A DNA stretch of 64,000 nt, from the NCBI GenBank assembly GCA_013214355.1, contig JABSSL010000080.1:1-64000 (forward strand), read 5' to 3'. The translations under genes and the position numbers were made by a program. This DNA is from Saprospiraceae bacterium. Its GTDB lineage: Bacteria; Bacteroidota; Bacteroidia; Chitinophagales; Saprospiraceae. The notes beneath the pieces were generated by a model. That model worked only from the letters and a program-made list of their open reading frames with translations. It was not told where the DNA came from and made no database searches. Below are positions 63,578 to 64,000 of this stretch, piece after piece; position 1 is the stretch's first letter; every line of letters starts with the position of its first letter.

Positions 63578-63641
63578 GGTTAGTCAGAATAAATAGTTAG
63601 CCCTAGAAAACACGTATTACACACCATTAAACCTAAATCAA

Positions 63642-64000
63642 ATGAAAACGATCTATACCCTATGGCGGGTACTAGGCTTATGCCTGCTTTTTTTAAACCT
63701 GACCTCCCTCCTTTTGGCACTCCCTTCTTCTTTTACAGATTGTAGCACCAATATTCTGATCAAACAATCCGAAGGATCCGGAGGGGATTGTCCTGAACAG
63801 CCAGCATTAGTTATCAATCCAGCGGAACTAAACAACACCTTTGGAGAGCATCTCCTGCTAGTCATACAGCCTGGAAATTATCGAATCTGGTTAGATAAAA
63901 ATGAGAATGGTTTTACCATGCCAATCCCAGCTGGTAAATACACCTTTACTACATCTGTTATTGGTACGTCAAATTGTGAGACTACCGTACAAGAACTTGA
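63642..64000 (+). CDS. Exported protein, cut by the window end
   Basis: The first 119 codons of a gene running past the window. A long hydrophobic N-terminus (about 12-33, LGLCLLFLNLTSLLLALPSS) is a signal peptide. The mature part has cysteines in TDCSTN, GGDCPEQ and SNCET and beta-strand-like segments (HLLLVIQPGNYRIWLD, PIPAGKYTFTT). No family is recognised; a type IX secreted or large adhesin-like protein is possible but cannot be shown from this end. Confidence 0.7.
   Translation, partial: MKTIYTLWRVLGLCLLFLNLTSLLLALPSSFTDCSTNILIKQSEGSGGDCPEQPALVINPAELNNTFGEHLLLVIQPGNYRIWLDKNENGFTMPIPAGKYTFTTSVIGTSNCETTVQEL

Overview
The window reads as chromosomal DNA of a Bacteroidota bacterium, most likely of the Saprospiria (Lewinella/Haliscomenobacter-like) type. 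The signs are a bat operon, an OmpA protein with TPR and PD40 repeats, an SusC-type/beta-barrel receptor with a carboxypeptidase-like N-terminal domain, a type IX secretion sorting domain, an Omp28-like lipoprotein, three LytS/LytTR two-component pairs, and -7 promoter boxes of the TAnnTTTG kind. No lineage marker such as rRNA is present, so the genus stays open. No tRNA, rRNA, CRISPR array, prophage or transposase gene was seen.

Layout. 1-3139: tail of a glycine-rich protein, a small membrane protein, a TPR-PD40-OmpA envelope protein and an exported protein of unknown role. 3355-12868: a bat (aerotolerance) operon: moxR, DUF58, a BatD-like membrane protein, two tandem batA copies, batB, glutamine-rich batC, a short batD paralogue and full batD. 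The spacer between the batA copies is a decayed piece of the gene upstream of them, so the duplication junction is still readable. 13059-26096: CsgG-like protein, TetR regulator with aldo/keto reductase, AI-2E transporter, vWA lipoprotein facing a TPR-LytS/LytTR pair, NADPH-FMN reductase, SRPBCC protein, serine hydrolase, thioredoxin-like TPR protein and an outer-membrane barrel. 26097-32059: a mostly non-coding stretch with strong hairpins, an orphan type IX sorting domain, and the housekeeping block rny-zapA-coiled coil-pheT with a structured RNA candidate between zapA and rny.

32213-46932: second LytS/LytTR pair, SnoaL-like protein, Omp28-like lipoprotein, a short inverted-repeat element (MITE-like), a UvrD helicase fused to an iron-sulphur nuclease, a sterol desaturase fused to two DUF2147 domains, a membrane AraC regulator, a TonB-type receptor and, divergent from it, a third LytS/LytTR pair. 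The shared promoter region carries two perfect 12-bp direct repeats, a good LytTR site. 46913-50394: a compact operon of two ADP-ribosylglycohydrolase genes around NAD+ synthase. 50563-64000: CAP/OmpA-like exported protein, DUF3667 protein, dnaX with an A9 slippery run that would yield a gamma form, Crp/Fnr regulator, DUF429, HD protein, TPR protein, OmpA protein, FAD monooxygenase divergent from a TetR regulator with paired operators, a second copy of the MITE-like element and the start of an exported protein cut by the window end.

The most notable points are the batA duplication with its relic, the dnaX slippage site, the LytTR operator, the NAD+/ADP-ribose operon, the desaturase-DUF2147 fusion, the dispersed inverted-repeat element, and two unexplained hairpin-rich intergenic regions.
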